A stretch of DNA of 64,000 nt from Amycolatopsis solani (GCF_033441515.1 NZ_JAWQJT010000001.1:4278001-4342000), one strand, 5' to 3'; positions 17,480 through 26,574 are shown, counted from the first letter of the stretch. Numbers and translations are program-made. The notes: generated by a model not told the origin, from the sequence alone.

Positions 17480-18581
17480 CCGCTTCCGCGCGGTTCGCGG
17501 CGCCGAGCTTGCGCAGGATCTGCTTGACGTGGGACTTCGCCGTGTCCTCCGAGATCGTCAGCCGGGTGGCGATCGCGGCGTTGGTGCGGCCGTCGCCCAT
17601 CAGGCGGAGGACCTCCAGCTGACGCGGGGTCAGCGCCGATTCCACGAAGGACCGGACCGGCACCGGCCCGGGCGGCGGGACCACCGGGTCGCCGATGACC
17701 GGGGCCGCCGCCGGGTGGCCGTTGCTGAGGATGCGGTCCATGGCGTCGGCGATGTTCATCGTGAACCGGCCGATCTCCGTGCGCAGCGAGTGCAGGCGTT
17801 CGACCAGCAGGGTCCGCCGGAACGCGATGCCGAGCCCCTGGGCGAAAGCGCCGAGCACCTCGCGGTCGAACTCGTCGACCTGCCGCCCCTGGACGTACCG
17901 GTCCGCGTGCACCAGCCCGAGCACGCCGTCGTCGCCGACCACGGGCGCGACCACATAGGACTCCAGCCGGGCGGCCTCGACCAGGCAGGGGAGCCCCCGC
18001 GCTTCGCGTTGTGCGTCGGTGACGAGCAACGCGCGCCGCCTGCGCACGGCTTCGGTCTCGACGACCGTGCGGTCCAGGACCGGGGACTCCGCGCGGCCGA
18101 TCCGCAGGATCTCCGCCGCCCAGCCGGCGTCACCCGAGACGGTGCACGACTGCGGCACCCACACCGACTCACGAACCTCCGAATACAGCGCGCGGTCGAA
18201 ACCGAGGCGGCACACCGCTTCCGGCACGCACTCGGCGAGCCGGGCGACCGAACGCGCGTCCTGCAGCCGGGTCAGTGCCTCCTGGACCTCGGTGTGGACG
18301 CGCACCCGGAGGTCGAGGCGGGCCTGGCGCAGCCGTTCGCGGACCTCGGAAACCTCGATGAACAGATCGAGGACGGCGCCGGCGCGGCCGGCCGCGGCGA
18401 GCTCGCCGGCGAGCTCGGCCAAGGCCGCTTCCGCGGCCGGGAAGTCGTCGGGCACGTCCGGGCCGGGGTCGCCGCCGAGCACGGACCGGGCTCGGACGGC
18501 GACCGCCCGGACCTCGCGCAGGACGGCGTGGGGAACGGGGTGCCCGCAGCCGTTCCGGGGCGGAGTCACCGTTGACTTCAT
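17427..18581 (-). CDS. GAF-domain LuxR-type transcriptional regulator
   Basis: 384 residues: a helical N-terminus (to ~110), a GAF-like ligand-binding region (~110-265, with VVAPVVGDDGVLGLVHADRY) and a LuxR helix-turn-helix at about 315-375 (LTPRQLEVLRLMGDGRTNAA, then SEDTAKSHVKQILRKLGAANR). There is no receiver domain, so a small-molecule effector is likely. It lies 79 bp downstream of the extradiol dioxygenase gene on the same strand, suggesting control of aromatic catabolism. The ATG at 18581 is chosen as the first Met. Its 3' end is tandemly duplicated just beyond the stop. Confidence 0.82.
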   Translation of the reverse strand: MKSTVTPPRNGCGHPVPHAVLREVRAVAVRARSVLGGDPGPDVPDDFPAAEAALAELAGELAAAGRAGAVLDLFIEVSEVRERLRQARLDLRVRVHTEVQEALTRLQDARSVARLAECVPEAVCRLGFDRALYSEVRESVWVPQSCTVSGDAGWAAEILRIGRAESPVLDRTVVETEAVRRRRALLVTDAQREARGLPCLVEAARLESYVVAPVVGDDGVLGLVHADRYVQGRQVDEFDREVLGAFAQGLGIAFRRTLLVERLHSLRTEIGRFTMNIADAMDRILSNGHPAAAPVIGDPVVPPPGPVPVRSFVESALTPRQLEVLRLMGDGRTNAAIATRLTISEDTAKSHVKQILRKLGAANRAEAVSLYLRTQQGRATPESA

Positions 18582-18660
18582 GGTTTCCTCTCAAGCCGGG
18601 CGGGGGAACGCGGGCGCCGGACCCGCTCGTCGGAGGAGGTCCGGCGGCGCGCTCGGAGGA

Positions 18661-19605
18661 TCAGGCGTCGGCGGAAACGGCGGTGGTGACGGCGAAACCC
18701 GCCACCCACTCGGGCACCGGCTGGTAGAACCGGTAGTTCATCACGTACTTCCCGCGGGCCGCCATCGCGGCGTACGCGGCGATCCAGGTGCGGACCTCGT
18801 GCGAGGAGTGGCCGGCCTGCTCGGCGAACCACTCGGTGCTCCAGCCGTCGACGAGCCGGAGTTCGCCCGCCGAAACCACGTCGAGGAACTGCTGGTCCCA
18901 CTCCGGGTTGATCGGCCGCATCGACGACGTGCCCGCGGCCAGGTCGAGGCCGGACGCGATCACGCGGGCCTGCCGCCGGGCGCGCTCTTCGGGGGTCGGG
19001 TTGCGGCCGTCGATCAGCCGGGCCGCGACCTCCGCCGTGGCGTTTTCCAGCTGGGGCACCGGCGGGTCGTGCGAGAGCCCACCGGAACCGAGGAACAGCA
19101 CGCGCTGCTCGTCGAGGTGCGTGCTCGCGTGGCCGATCGCCGTGCCGAGCTGCCGGACGCGGCCGACCGGGCAGAGCGGCGCGGCGACGGAGTTGATGAA
19201 GACGGGGACGACGGGCACGCGGTCGAGGCCGCCGAACAGGAGCTGCAGCGGCTGGGAGAACCCGTGGTCGACGTACATCCGTTCGGACACCGCGACATCG
19301 ATCCCGGCCGCCAGCACGTCCTTGGCCAGCGTCCGCGCGGACTTGGCCACCGAGAGCTCGCCGGCCGGGGTGTCGTAGTCCCCGAGCGCGGTGGCCCGCG
19401 TCCCGATGCAGAACGGCGGCATCATGTCGTAGAAGAAGCCGTTGTAGTGGTCGGGCGCGAAGAGCACCACGAGGTCCGGGTCGAACTCGGCGATGAAGCG
19501 CCGCGCGTGGTCGAAAGCCTTCTCGACCCGCTCTTCAACGGCTTTCGCCGGCTTGTTGAACCCCATCAGCGGCGAATGGGACAGGGCGCACACGGCAACG
19601 GGCAT
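18661..19605 (-). CDS. mhpB: Class III extradiol dioxygenase, MhpB type (2,3-dihydroxyphenylpropionate 1,2-dioxygenase family)
   Basis: 314 residues, the same length as E. coli MhpB, and similar to it throughout (SHSPLMGFNKPA, LVVLFAPDHYNGFFYDMMPP, VDHGFSQPL, RVLFLGSGGLSHDPPVPQL, PEWVAGF). The conserved catalytic histidines fall at H114 and H179. MhpB opens the ring of 2,3-dihydroxyphenylpropionate (or the cinnamate analogue) with Fe(II) and O2; the true substrate here could differ. A hydrolase (25634-26491) and hydratase (33820-34611) for the next steps occur in the island. An operator-like inverted repeat lies 45-62 bp upstream of the start. Confidence 0.9.
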   Translation of the reverse strand: MPVAVCALSHSPLMGFNKPAKAVEERVEKAFDHARRFIAEFDPDLVVLFAPDHYNGFFYDMMPPFCIGTRATALGDYDTPAGELSVAKSARTLAKDVLAAGIDVAVSERMYVDHGFSQPLQLLFGGLDRVPVVPVFINSVAAPLCPVGRVRQLGTAIGHASTHLDEQRVLFLGSGGLSHDPPVPQLENATAEVAARLIDGRNPTPEERARRQARVIASGLDLAAGTSSMRPINPEWDQQFLDVVSAGELRLVDGWSTEWFAEQAGHSSHEVRTWIAAYAAMAARGKYVMNYRFYQPVPEWVAGFAVTTAVSADA

Positions 19606-19649
19606 CGACCCACCACCCTTTCTTCGAGGGCTTTCTCACAGCCACAAAC

Positions 19650-19667
19650 ATGCTAGAATCTTAGCAT
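19650..19667. promoter_or_regulatory. Operator-like inverted repeat, site A of the catabolic regulon
   Basis: ATGCTA-GAATCT-TAGCAT is a perfect 6-bp inverted repeat around GAATCT. It lies between mhpB (minus) and the transglycosylase gene (plus). The same CTAG(A/T)ATCT core occurs at three other catabolic promoters (26529, 27320, 27948). Confidence 0.7.
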
Positions 19668-19709
19668 ACCAGTCCTCGGTTTCGATGACGCGACGGAAAG
19701 GGACCTGGC

Positions 19710-20837
19710 ATGACAGCGCCGATCGGGAATCGCAGCGAAGGCAGTCACCGGGCAGTGCGAAAGAGGAAACGTCACCGGGTCGCCAAGACCGCGTGCACCG
19801 CGGTCGCGCTCACGAGCGCGGTCGTGGTCGGCGGTGGGGTCCTGCTGGTCGAACCCGTGGCCGACGGGCGGCCCTTTCCCGCCGCCGCGCCGGCGAGGCC
19901 GCCGGAGCAGGCGAAACCGGCGTGGCCGTCCGTGCCCGGAGCCGGACTCCCGGCGACGCTGCCCAGTGTGCCGCTGCCGGCCCCGCTCGCGGCTCCGGCG
20001 GGCCACCGGCTCGGCGGCGCCACCGGATCCGGTGCGGAGACAGGGATTCCGGCCACGGTGCTCGACGCCTATCGTCGCGCCGAGGGCTCGCTCGGCCGCT
20101 CGGCCCCGGGGTGTCACTTGAGCTGGGCGTTGCTCGCGGGCATCGGCAAGATCGAGTCGAACCACGCCCGCCACGGCGACGTGGACGCGCGGGGGACGAT
20201 GGTCCGGCCGGTCTACGGTCCCGCCCTGGACGGTTCGCCGGGCTTCGCCAGGATGGTCGACGCGCGCAGCGGGCAATGGGCGCGTGCGGCAGGCCCGATG
20301 CAGTTCATTCCGTCGACCTGGCAGAAATGGGGCGCGGACGGATCCGGTGACGGCCAGGTGGACGTGCAGAACGTCTACGATTCCACGGAGTCGGCCGGCC
20401 GGTACCTCTGCGCCGCCGATCGCGATCTGAACACCGGAACCGGACTGCGGAGCGCCATTCTCAGTTACAACAACTCCGAGGATTACCTGAACAAGGTAAT
20501 GGCGTGGACGCGCACTTATTCCGCGGGTTCGTTCGCCGTGCCGGACGAACCCGGTTATCCCGGCGAAGATCCGACCTACGACGAAAGCGTGGCCTCCGTT
20601 CCGGCCCGTCCGGCGGCGCCGCGACCGCCGGCGACGGGTGACGCGCCGGCCAAGCCCGCACCGGCCAAGCCGGCCCCCGCGCCGGCCGACCCGCCCGCGC
20701 GACCGGCACCTGCGCCGGCACCTGCCCCGGCGCCGGTCGCCGGGTTGCCGATCAGTGTGCCCGCGCCGCTGGACGGCGTCGTCGCGACCGCCGGGCAGGC
20801 GGTGGGCGGGCTGCTCGGCTCCCTCGGTGGGCACTGA
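19710..20837 (+). CDS. MltB-like lytic murein transglycosylase
   Basis: 375 residues. A basic N-terminus and a hydrophobic segment (TACTAVALTSAVVVGGGVLLV) act as signal anchor; a Pro/Ala linker follows, then the catalytic domain (~110-270). GKIESNH contains the probable catalytic Glu E149, and PMQFIPSTWQKWGADG is typical of this lysozyme-like fold. The C-terminal ~90 residues are a Pro/Ala-rich low-complexity tail. It cleaves peptidoglycan outside the membrane. It seems unrelated to the flanking catabolic genes and is insulated by a strong terminator. Confidence 0.85.
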   Translation: MTAPIGNRSEGSHRAVRKRKRHRVAKTACTAVALTSAVVVGGGVLLVEPVADGRPFPAAAPARPPEQAKPAWPSVPGAGLPATLPSVPLPAPLAAPAGHRLGGATGSGAETGIPATVLDAYRRAEGSLGRSAPGCHLSWALLAGIGKIESNHARHGDVDARGTMVRPVYGPALDGSPGFARMVDARSGQWARAAGPMQFIPSTWQKWGADGSGDGQVDVQNVYDSTESAGRYLCAADRDLNTGTGLRSAILSYNNSEDYLNKVMAWTRTYSAGSFAVPDEPGYPGEDPTYDESVASVPARPAAPRPPATGDAPAKPAPAKPAPAPADPPARPAPAPAPAPAPVAGLPISVPAPLDGVVATAGQAVGGLLGSLGGH

Positions 20838-20850
20838 AGTCCGGTGACGA

Positions 20851-20894
20851 CTGATGGCGCCGCCCCGGCTGGTGGGGGCGGCGCCATCAGTTTT
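20851..20894. terminator. Strong rho-independent terminator (bidirectional)
   Basis: CTGATGGCGCCGCCCC pairs with GGGGCGGCGCCATCAG (16 bp), followed by TTTT on the plus strand. It separates the transglycosylase gene from the convergent aldolase gene and could serve both. Confidence 0.85.
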
Positions 20895-20940
20895 CCGCGG
20901 GCCCGGCCGCGCCACACACAAGCGCGGTGCCGGGCGGATC

Positions 20941-21930
20941 TCAGGAGTTCCGGTCACGGACTTCGCCGACGAGCCGGCGCCAGCGCCGCCCGTTCTCCCG
21001 CGCGCCATCGGCGTAGGGGGCGGGAACGACGTGGTACGGCGGGCGCGCCGGCCCGGCGGTGACGTAGCCGGCCTCGTCGAAGCGGAGCTTCTCGAGGGTG
21101 ATGTTGTACTTGGAGAACTCGCGGAAGTTCGTCCTGGCGAGGAACGGTTCGTACGTCCACTCGATGCGGCGGGTGAGGTGCCGCGCCGTGTCGACGTCTC
21201 CGGCCTGGATCGCGTCGCGCAACGCGAGCACGGGCTCCGGGCCGCACAGGGCGCTGCTGCTCCAGCAGCCGAGCGCCGTTTCGGGGTGCAGCGTGTGCGC
21301 CGCGAGCCAGTCGCTCTCCAGCGGGAGCAACCGGAGCCGGTCGCCGACCGCCGCCACGTCGGCGCCGAACTTCGGCGTGATCGCGATGTACTTCGCGCCG
21401 ATGATCTGGGGGACGCGGGAGAGTTCGGCGTAGGCGGCCGACGGGATCGGGCCCTTGAACGCTTCGGGGTTGTCGTAGAGGACGATCGCCATGTCCGGGA
21501 ACAGCCCCGCGACGCCGCGGTAGAACGCGAGCAGCGTGTCGGCGCCGAGTTCGCTCCACATCGGACGGCCGAGGATGACGCCGCGCACGCCGAGGTCCCG
21601 CAGGAAGCGGATCCGGTCGACCGTGTCGCGCGTGTTGGGGGCGGTCGCGCCGACGAACAACGGCAGATCCGGCGCGGTGTCCGAAACCGCGTCGGCGACG
21701 CACGCGGCGAAGGCCTGCCACTCGGCCAGCGTGAGGGTCGCCATCTCGCCGAGGGTCCCGTTGGTGATGATCCCGTCCACGCCGTCGGCGACGAGCGCAC
21801 GGATCATGCGGTCGGATTCGTCGAGGTCCACGGTGTCCCGTGCGGTGAGGGCGGCCGCGCCGGGCAGCGCCGGGGTCGGCGTGACGGCGATGACGCCGCG
21901 CAGGTCGTCGACACCGAACTTCTGCACCAC
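20941..21930 (-). CDS. NahE/NarC-type hydratase-aldolase (DapA superfamily)
   Basis: 329 residues, class I aldolase of the DHDPS/NAL superfamily. The Schiff-base Lys is K180 (IIGAKYIAI) and Y152 lies in YDNPEAF. Similarity is closest to trans-o-hydroxybenzylidenepyruvate hydratase-aldolase of naphthalene degradation and its phenanthrene-pathway relatives: VDLDE, NGTLGEMATLT, GRPMWSEL, EFSKYNITLEKLR and GPARPPYHVVP (compared from memory). Such enzymes add water to a benzylidenepyruvate and release pyruvate and an aromatic aldehyde. It is the last gene of the six-gene minus-strand operon, 94 bp after the ring-cleavage dioxygenase gene. Confidence 0.85.
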   Translation of the reverse strand: MVQKFGVDDLRGVIAVTPTPALPGAAALTARDTVDLDESDRMIRALVADGVDGIITNGTLGEMATLTLAEWQAFAACVADAVSDTAPDLPLFVGATAPNTRDTVDRIRFLRDLGVRGVILGRPMWSELGADTLLAFYRGVAGLFPDMAIVLYDNPEAFKGPIPSAAYAELSRVPQIIGAKYIAITPKFGADVAAVGDRLRLLPLESDWLAAHTLHPETALGCWSSSALCGPEPVLALRDAIQAGDVDTARHLTRRIEWTYEPFLARTNFREFSKYNITLEKLRFDEAGYVTAGPARPPYHVVPAPYADGARENGRRWRRLVGEVRDRNS

Positions 21931-22024
21931 GGATCTCCTCGTGTTCGAAGGGGAATAGGTGGCCCGCCCGGCGGGTCAGGTGGGGGGTTGCCCTGCCCGC
22001 CGGGCGAACCGGTTCAGGGGAGGG

Positions 22025-22900
22025 TCAGGAAGCGTGGCCGAACGACTCGGGCGGCAGCAGGCCCCACGGGCTGAACGCCTTCGGGAAGTCGTCCCACACG
22101 ACCGGGTCGTTGCGCCGCACCCGCGGCATCTCGGCCGACAGCTCGTAGCGGTTGCCCGCGGCCCAGAAGTAGGTGTAGACGTTGCCGCCCACGCCGTGGC
22201 GGCCCGGCCCGACCTCGATCGGCACGCCGTGGCGGGCGAGTTCGTCGGCGGCCACCTTGAGGTGGTCGAACGACTCCATCCCGAGCGCGTAGTGGTGCAG
22301 CGACTTCCCGGCTTCGGGCGTGGAGATGATCGCGATGTCGTGGTGCAGGGTGCTGGCCCGGCACCAGGCCGCGCCGATCACCCCGGGCGCCGGGGCGAAG
22401 ATGTCGGACACCTGGAAGTCCAGCAGCTCCACCAGGAAGTCGACCAGCGGCTTGGGGTCCTGGGCCTGCACGGTGATGTGGTCGAAGTCCAGCGCACGGA
22501 TGCCGCCACGGTGCGGGGCCTTCGACGCGTGGATGTACTGCGGCCCGGTCGAAAGCACCGCGAGCTCCATCGCGTGTCCCGACGGCGCCTGGAACCGCAG
22601 GGCCTGGACCACGCCGGGGTGTTCGTCGGTGCGGGTCTCGGTCGCGACGCCGGCTTCGGCGAGCCGCTTGGCGTAGCGGTCGAGGTCGGTGACGTCGTCG
22701 ACCCGCAGGGCGAACCGCCGGACCCCGGTCCCGCCGGCGGTCAGCACCAGGTCGCAGCCGCCGTCGATGCCGACGGAAAGCCGCACCGCGCCGTCGGCAC
22801 GGCCGAGTTCCCGCATGCCCAGGACGTCGGTGTGGAAGCCGACGGCTTCGTCGAGATCGGCCACGGCGAGTTCGGCGTGGGCCACCTGAGAAATACCCAT
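22025..22900 (-). CDS. Two-domain type I extradiol dioxygenase (VOC family, BphC/HsaC/NahC-like)
   Basis: 291 residues in two VOC modules (1-115 and 135-260). The C-terminal module carries the expected 2-His-1-Glu metal site: H141 (FDHITVQ), H202 or H203 (LHHYALGM) and E253 (NRYELSAEMP). The N-terminal module is the degenerate copy usual in this family. It should cleave a catechol-type ring meta to the hydroxyls. Beside Rieske, dihydrodiol dehydrogenase and hydratase-aldolase genes, a bicyclic or substituted catechol substrate is likely. It lies 7 bp downstream of the cupin gene. Confidence 0.85.
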   Translation of the reverse strand: MGISQVAHAELAVADLDEAVGFHTDVLGMRELGRADGAVRLSVGIDGGCDLVLTAGGTGVRRFALRVDDVTDLDRYAKRLAEAGVATETRTDEHPGVVQALRFQAPSGHAMELAVLSTGPQYIHASKAPHRGGIRALDFDHITVQAQDPKPLVDFLVELLDFQVSDIFAPAPGVIGAAWCRASTLHHDIAIISTPEAGKSLHHYALGMESFDHLKVAADELARHGVPIEVGPGRHGVGGNVYTYFWAAGNRYELSAEMPRVRRNDPVVWDDFPKAFSPWGLLPPESFGHAS

Positions 22901-22907
22901 CGGTGGG

Positions 22908-23384
22908 TCAGCTCCTGTCCATCTTGTCGTAGGGGATGTTCCCGGCGCTTTCCCGCCGGTTGATGCCGAGCGCGTCGAGCTGCCGCGAGTTCTCGACGAG
23001 GATCATGCGGACGGGCCCGGTGCCGTCGTTGTAGTGCCGGTGCCACACCCACGGCGGGGTGTAGACGAAGTCCCCGGCCGACCACCGCAGGGTTTCCGGC
23101 CCGATCTCGGAGTAGCCGCTGCCCTCGGTCACGCAGTGCACGGACTCGTGCAGGTGGCGCTGGAGGTCCGTCGCGGTACCGGCCGGGATCTCCTGCAGGT
23201 AGAACTCCATCGCCTTCGCCGGCACGTCCGCGAGGACGCCGACCCGGCTGGGGTTGCCGGTCACGTCCTCCCCGAGCCACCGGGCACTCGCCGGGCGGGT
23301 GACCAGGTGCTCGGGCATCGACCGCTCCGGGTCGTAGTCCTTCATTTCGTGGAGCTTGTCCATCCACTGGTCGAAATTCGTCAC
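22908..23384 (-). CDS. Single-domain cupin of the catabolic operon
   Basis: 158 residues, beginning with GTG 5 bp after GGGAGAAGC-type Shine-Dalgarno sequence. A cupin barrel is visible at about 60-140: QRHLHESVHCVTEGSGYSEI gives the first motif with several His and a Glu, and PWVWHRHYNDG the second. It may bind a metal and act on a ring-cleavage product or an aromatic acid, but no specific enzyme is recognised. Its place between the SDR and extradiol dioxygenase genes supports a catabolic role. Confidence 0.7.
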   Translation of the reverse strand: MTNFDQWMDKLHEMKDYDPERSMPEHLVTRPASARWLGEDVTGNPSRVGVLADVPAKAMEFYLQEIPAGTATDLQRHLHESVHCVTEGSGYSEIGPETLRWSAGDFVYTPPWVWHRHYNDGTGPVRMILVENSRQLDALGINRRESAGNIPYDKMDRS

Positions 23385-23394
23385 GCTTCTCCCG

Positions 23395-24159
23395 TCAGGT
23401 CGAGGTCATCCCGCCGTCGACGACGTGGGTCTGCCCGGTCTGGAACCCCGAGTGCTCCGAGCAGAGGTGGGCCACGAGCTCGCCGATCTCCTCGGGGTGT
23501 CCCCACCGGCCGACCGGCAGTTCGTTCGCGAGCTGCCGTCGCTCCAGTTCTTCGGCCGGCACGCCCGCGGCGGCCGCGCGCGCCGCGGCGAGCGAACGCC
23601 GCCGCGGCGTGTCGATGTGCGCCGGGGCGATGACGTGCGTGGTGACGCCGTGCGGTGCCACCTCGGCGGCCAGCGACCGCGCGAGCCCGGCCACCCCCGC
23701 CCGCATCACGTTGGACAGGTGCAGCAGCGGCAACGGCTTCACCACGCCGACCGAAGTGACGTAGATCAGCCGTCCCCACCCCGCGGCACACATCGCTGGC
23801 AACACGGCGCTGGTCAGCGAGATCGCGCTGTCCAGCACGAGCCGGTAGGCCTGTTCCCAGTCCTGAGTGGACAGTTCGGTGGCCTTCGCCGCGCGGGTAC
23901 CGCCGGTGTTCGACACCAGGATGTCGATGTCCCCGAGGGTTTCCCGCGCGGCGTCGACCGCCGCGGCCGCGGCGCCGGGTCGGGTGAAGTCCGCGATCGC
24001 CCAGCCCGCCGCCCCGATCTTCCGGGCCACCTCGCCGGTGTGCGGTCCGGTTCCCGTGATGAAGACTTCGGCGCCGTCCGCGCGCAACGACGTCGCGATC
24101 GCCGTGCCGAGCCCGCTCGACCCGGCGGTCACCAGTGCCCGGCGGCCGTAGGCCGTCAT
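23395..24159 (-). CDS. Atypical short-chain dehydrogenase/reductase lacking the YxxxK motif
   Basis: 254 residues with the Rossmann glycine motif TAGSSGLG (11-18), NTGG in place of NNAG, and a Ser at 136. Where the catalytic Tyr-x-x-x-Lys is expected the sequence reads LHLSNVMRAGVAGL (147-159), with neither Tyr nor Lys. A divergent SDR subfamily with an SNxxR-type segment is known, so this is probably lineage-specific rather than decay. The C-terminal GGM is present. The ATG overlaps the monooxygenase stop (ATGA). The substrate is unknown. Confidence 0.8.
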   Translation of the reverse strand: MTAYGRRALVTAGSSGLGTAIATSLRADGAEVFITGTGPHTGEVARKIGAAGWAIADFTRPGAAAAAVDAARETLGDIDILVSNTGGTRAAKATELSTQDWEQAYRLVLDSAISLTSAVLPAMCAAGWGRLIYVTSVGVVKPLPLLHLSNVMRAGVAGLARSLAAEVAPHGVTTHVIAPAHIDTPRRRSLAAARAAAAGVPAEELERRQLANELPVGRWGHPEEIGELVAHLCSEHSGFQTGQTHVVDGGMTST

Positions 24160-25634
24160 GCCGCCGCACCCTCCCCGGTACCACCGGGCAGGAGACCGGA
24201 GTCCTTGATCGAGGTGGCCAGCAGTCCGTCGATCAGGCCCAGCGGCTCGGTCCAGTCGTACTGGTTGAACTGGGTGTTGATGCGGAGGAACAGCGGATCG
24301 CCCGCGTAGAACCGCTCGTAGAGCTCGTGCCGGCCGCCGAAGGCGGAGACCGCGAGATCGGCGGCGACCTTGTAGATCGCGATGCGGTCCAGGCTGTTCG
24401 TGTCGGGACCGCGGTAGAACCGGGCGATGTCCGCGGCGATCGGCGAGTCGAACGCGCTCACGTCGGCCGGCTGGTAGAGCAGGCCGCCGGCGAGGATCTG
24501 CTGCAGGATCTCGCGGACGCGCGGGTACCAGCGGTTCGCGGAGTTGCGGACCGCGTACAGCGGCCGGACGTCGGGGAACAGGATGCCGTCGTCGTTGGGC
24601 TGCGCGCCGGCTTCGGCGGCGAGGACGGCGGCCCTGGTCAGCTCGATGTAGGTGGTGATCTCCCCGAGCGCGTCGCGGACCTGCGGGAACTGGTCGGTCT
24701 TGACGATCTCCGTCGCCCGCTTGGCGATGCCCGCGACGAACTGGAGCTTCGCCAGCAGCCGGACCGAGGTCTGGACGCCGGTGAAGGCGTTGGAGTTGAT
24801 CGCCCAGATGTTGTTGACCCGCTCGAAGTCCTGGTTGATGAAGACCCGTTCCCAGGGCACGAGCACGTCGTCGAACACGACCACGGCGTCCATCTCGTCG
24901 AACCGGCTGGAGAGCGGGTGGTCGAAGCCGTTCCCGCCACCGAACGGCTCGCGGCAGATCAGCCGGACACCCGGGGCGTCGGCCGGGATGGCGAACGCGA
25001 TGGCGTACGGCTTTTCCTCGGCCCCGTACTTCCGGAGCGAGAACGGCCAGACGAGGATCTCGTCGGAGTAGGGCGCCGCCGTGGCGAGCATCTTCGCGCC
25101 GCTCACGATGATGCCGTCCGGGGTTTCGCGCTTGACCCCGAGGTAGGTGAAGGGGTCGGGCTGCTGCGACGGCGGCTTCGAACGGTCGACCGGCGGGTCC
25201 GCCAAGGCGTGGGACAGGAAGAGGTCGTTGTCCCGCACGTACTTGTAGTACGCGCGCACCCGGTCGGCCCCCTCGCCGAAGAACTCGGCGTTGGCGTTCC
25301 ACGCCACCAGCATCGCGCTGACGAAGTCCGTGCTGCGCCCCATCATGCCGAGGGTGGAGTCGGCCCACTGCTTGTGCATGACGCGGCGGAGCTCGAGGTC
25401 TTCTGCCGTGCGGGGCATCAGGAACTGCACACCCGCCTTGCCGTCCCCGTCTTCGGGTGCGAAGAGCAGGCGGTCCGTTTTGGACTGCAGGTCGTAGAGG
25501 CGGGCGATTTCGGCCGCGGCGCCGGACGTCGCCTGGTGCCCGGCCACGTCGGTGATCTTCTCGGCCCCGACCCACAGCTCCGGGCTGTGGGTGCGCAGCC
25601 GGTCGAGGTACGCGGCGCCGTTTCGTGCGGTCAT
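24156..25634 (-). CDS. HpaB-type FADH2-dependent aromatic monooxygenase
   Basis: 492 residues, matching the 4-hydroxyphenylacetate 3-hydroxylase oxygenase family in length and layout: N-terminal helical part, central beta domain (ISGAKMLAT-like IVSGAKMLATAAPYSD), VFDDVLVPWERVF, and C-terminal helical domain. These enzymes hydroxylate phenols ortho to the OH using reduced flavin from a separate reductase; a suitable HpaC-like reductase is at 33223-33774. The ATG at 25634 follows GGAAAG and shares one base with the hydrolase stop; its own stop overlaps the SDR start. Confidence 0.88.
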   Translation of the reverse strand: MTARNGAAYLDRLRTHSPELWVGAEKITDVAGHQATSGAAAEIARLYDLQSKTDRLLFAPEDGDGKAGVQFLMPRTAEDLELRRVMHKQWADSTLGMMGRSTDFVSAMLVAWNANAEFFGEGADRVRAYYKYVRDNDLFLSHALADPPVDRSKPPSQQPDPFTYLGVKRETPDGIIVSGAKMLATAAPYSDEILVWPFSLRKYGAEEKPYAIAFAIPADAPGVRLICREPFGGGNGFDHPLSSRFDEMDAVVVFDDVLVPWERVFINQDFERVNNIWAINSNAFTGVQTSVRLLAKLQFVAGIAKRATEIVKTDQFPQVRDALGEITTYIELTRAAVLAAEAGAQPNDDGILFPDVRPLYAVRNSANRWYPRVREILQQILAGGLLYQPADVSAFDSPIAADIARFYRGPDTNSLDRIAIYKVAADLAVSAFGGRHELYERFYAGDPLFLRINTQFNQYDWTEPLGLIDGLLATSIKDSGLLPGGTGEGAAA

Positions 25635-26491
25635 CACTTTCCTTTCAAGAACCTGATGTGGGTCTCGGTGAACTGGTCCGGCTTCTCCCACTGCGGCCAG
25701 TGGCCCGCGCCCTCGATGACCTCGAGGCGGCTTCCGGGGATCAGCTCCTCCAGGAGCGCGGCTTCTTCGACCGAAGCCGTCGGGTCGTGGTCGGTCCACA
25801 GCAGCAGGGTCGGGGCGGTGATGCGGCCGCACCACTCCGGCGACCAGACGTACGGCCGCCGGTGTTCCCAGTCCTGCACCGCGAGGATGTTGCGCATGGC
25901 GGTCTCGAAGCCGGGCTGGGTGTAGATCCGCAGCCGCAGGTCGACGAGCTCGTCGGTGACGAGGCTCTTGTCGTGGAAGAGCCACTCGACCCGGGTGCGC
26001 ACGCTCTGCCGGCTCGCCTCGCGGACCGCCTTCATGCTCGATTCCTTGAGCCCGGCCATCACTTCCGGCTTGTTCGTGATGTTGCCGGGCGTGTTGAGCA
26101 CCAGCCGGTCGACGCGTTCGGGGTGGTGCGCCGCGGCCCACGCCGCCACCCAGCCACCGAGCGATTCGCCGGAGAGGTGGGCCTTTTCGATGCCCAGCGC
26201 GTCCAGGACCGCGATCAGGTGGTCGCTCAGGTAATCGATCGTGTAGGGCCGGTCGGGCTTGGCCGAATGGCCGTGTCCCGCCATGTCGTAGACGACGATC
26301 CGGAATTCTTTCGCCAGGTCGCGGATGTTGCGGGCGTACGCCTCCAGGTGCCCTCCCGTGCCGTGCACCATGACCAGGGCCGGCCCGGTGCCCGCTTCCA
26401 CCACCCGCGTGGCGACGCCGGCCGCGTCCACGGTCCGCTGGCGCAGTTCGACGCCCGCCAAATCACCCCAGATGCTTATGTGCTGCTCCAC
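25634..26491 (-). CDS. Alpha/beta hydrolase, probable meta-cleavage-product (C-C bond) hydrolase
   Basis: 285 residues with oxyanion motif VHGTGGH, nucleophile elbow GESLGG, acid in TDHDPTAS and catalytic His in GAGHWPQWE. Length and motifs fit MhpC/BphD/HsaD enzymes, which hydrolyse the ring-opened dienoate to a short acid plus 2-hydroxypentadienoate. GTG start at 26491 with GGAAGGAA upstream. It is the first gene of the six-gene minus-strand operon, and operator site B lies 38-55 bp upstream. Confidence 0.83.
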   Translation of the reverse strand: MEQHISIWGDLAGVELRQRTVDAAGVATRVVEAGTGPALVMVHGTGGHLEAYARNIRDLAKEFRIVVYDMAGHGHSAKPDRPYTIDYLSDHLIAVLDALGIEKAHLSGESLGGWVAAWAAAHHPERVDRLVLNTPGNITNKPEVMAGLKESSMKAVREASRQSVRTRVEWLFHDKSLVTDELVDLRLRIYTQPGFETAMRNILAVQDWEHRRPYVWSPEWCGRITAPTLLLWTDHDPTASVEEAALLEELIPGSRLEVIEGAGHWPQWEKPDQFTETHIRFLKGK

Positions 26492-26528
26492 AGCGTTCCT
26501 TCCTGTCGCGGCATCCTCCTATGTTGGC

Positions 26529-26546
26529 ATACTAGAATCTCAGAGG
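26529..26546. promoter_or_regulatory. Operator-like site B, upstream of the hydrolase operon
   Basis: ATACTAGAATCTCAGAGG matches site A at 13 of 18 positions, including CTAGAATCT. On the minus strand the site includes TAGTAT, a possible -10 element for the hydrolase operon. Confidence 0.6.
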
Positions 26547-26574
26547 CAAGCGGATGGAGATGTCACCCATTGAC

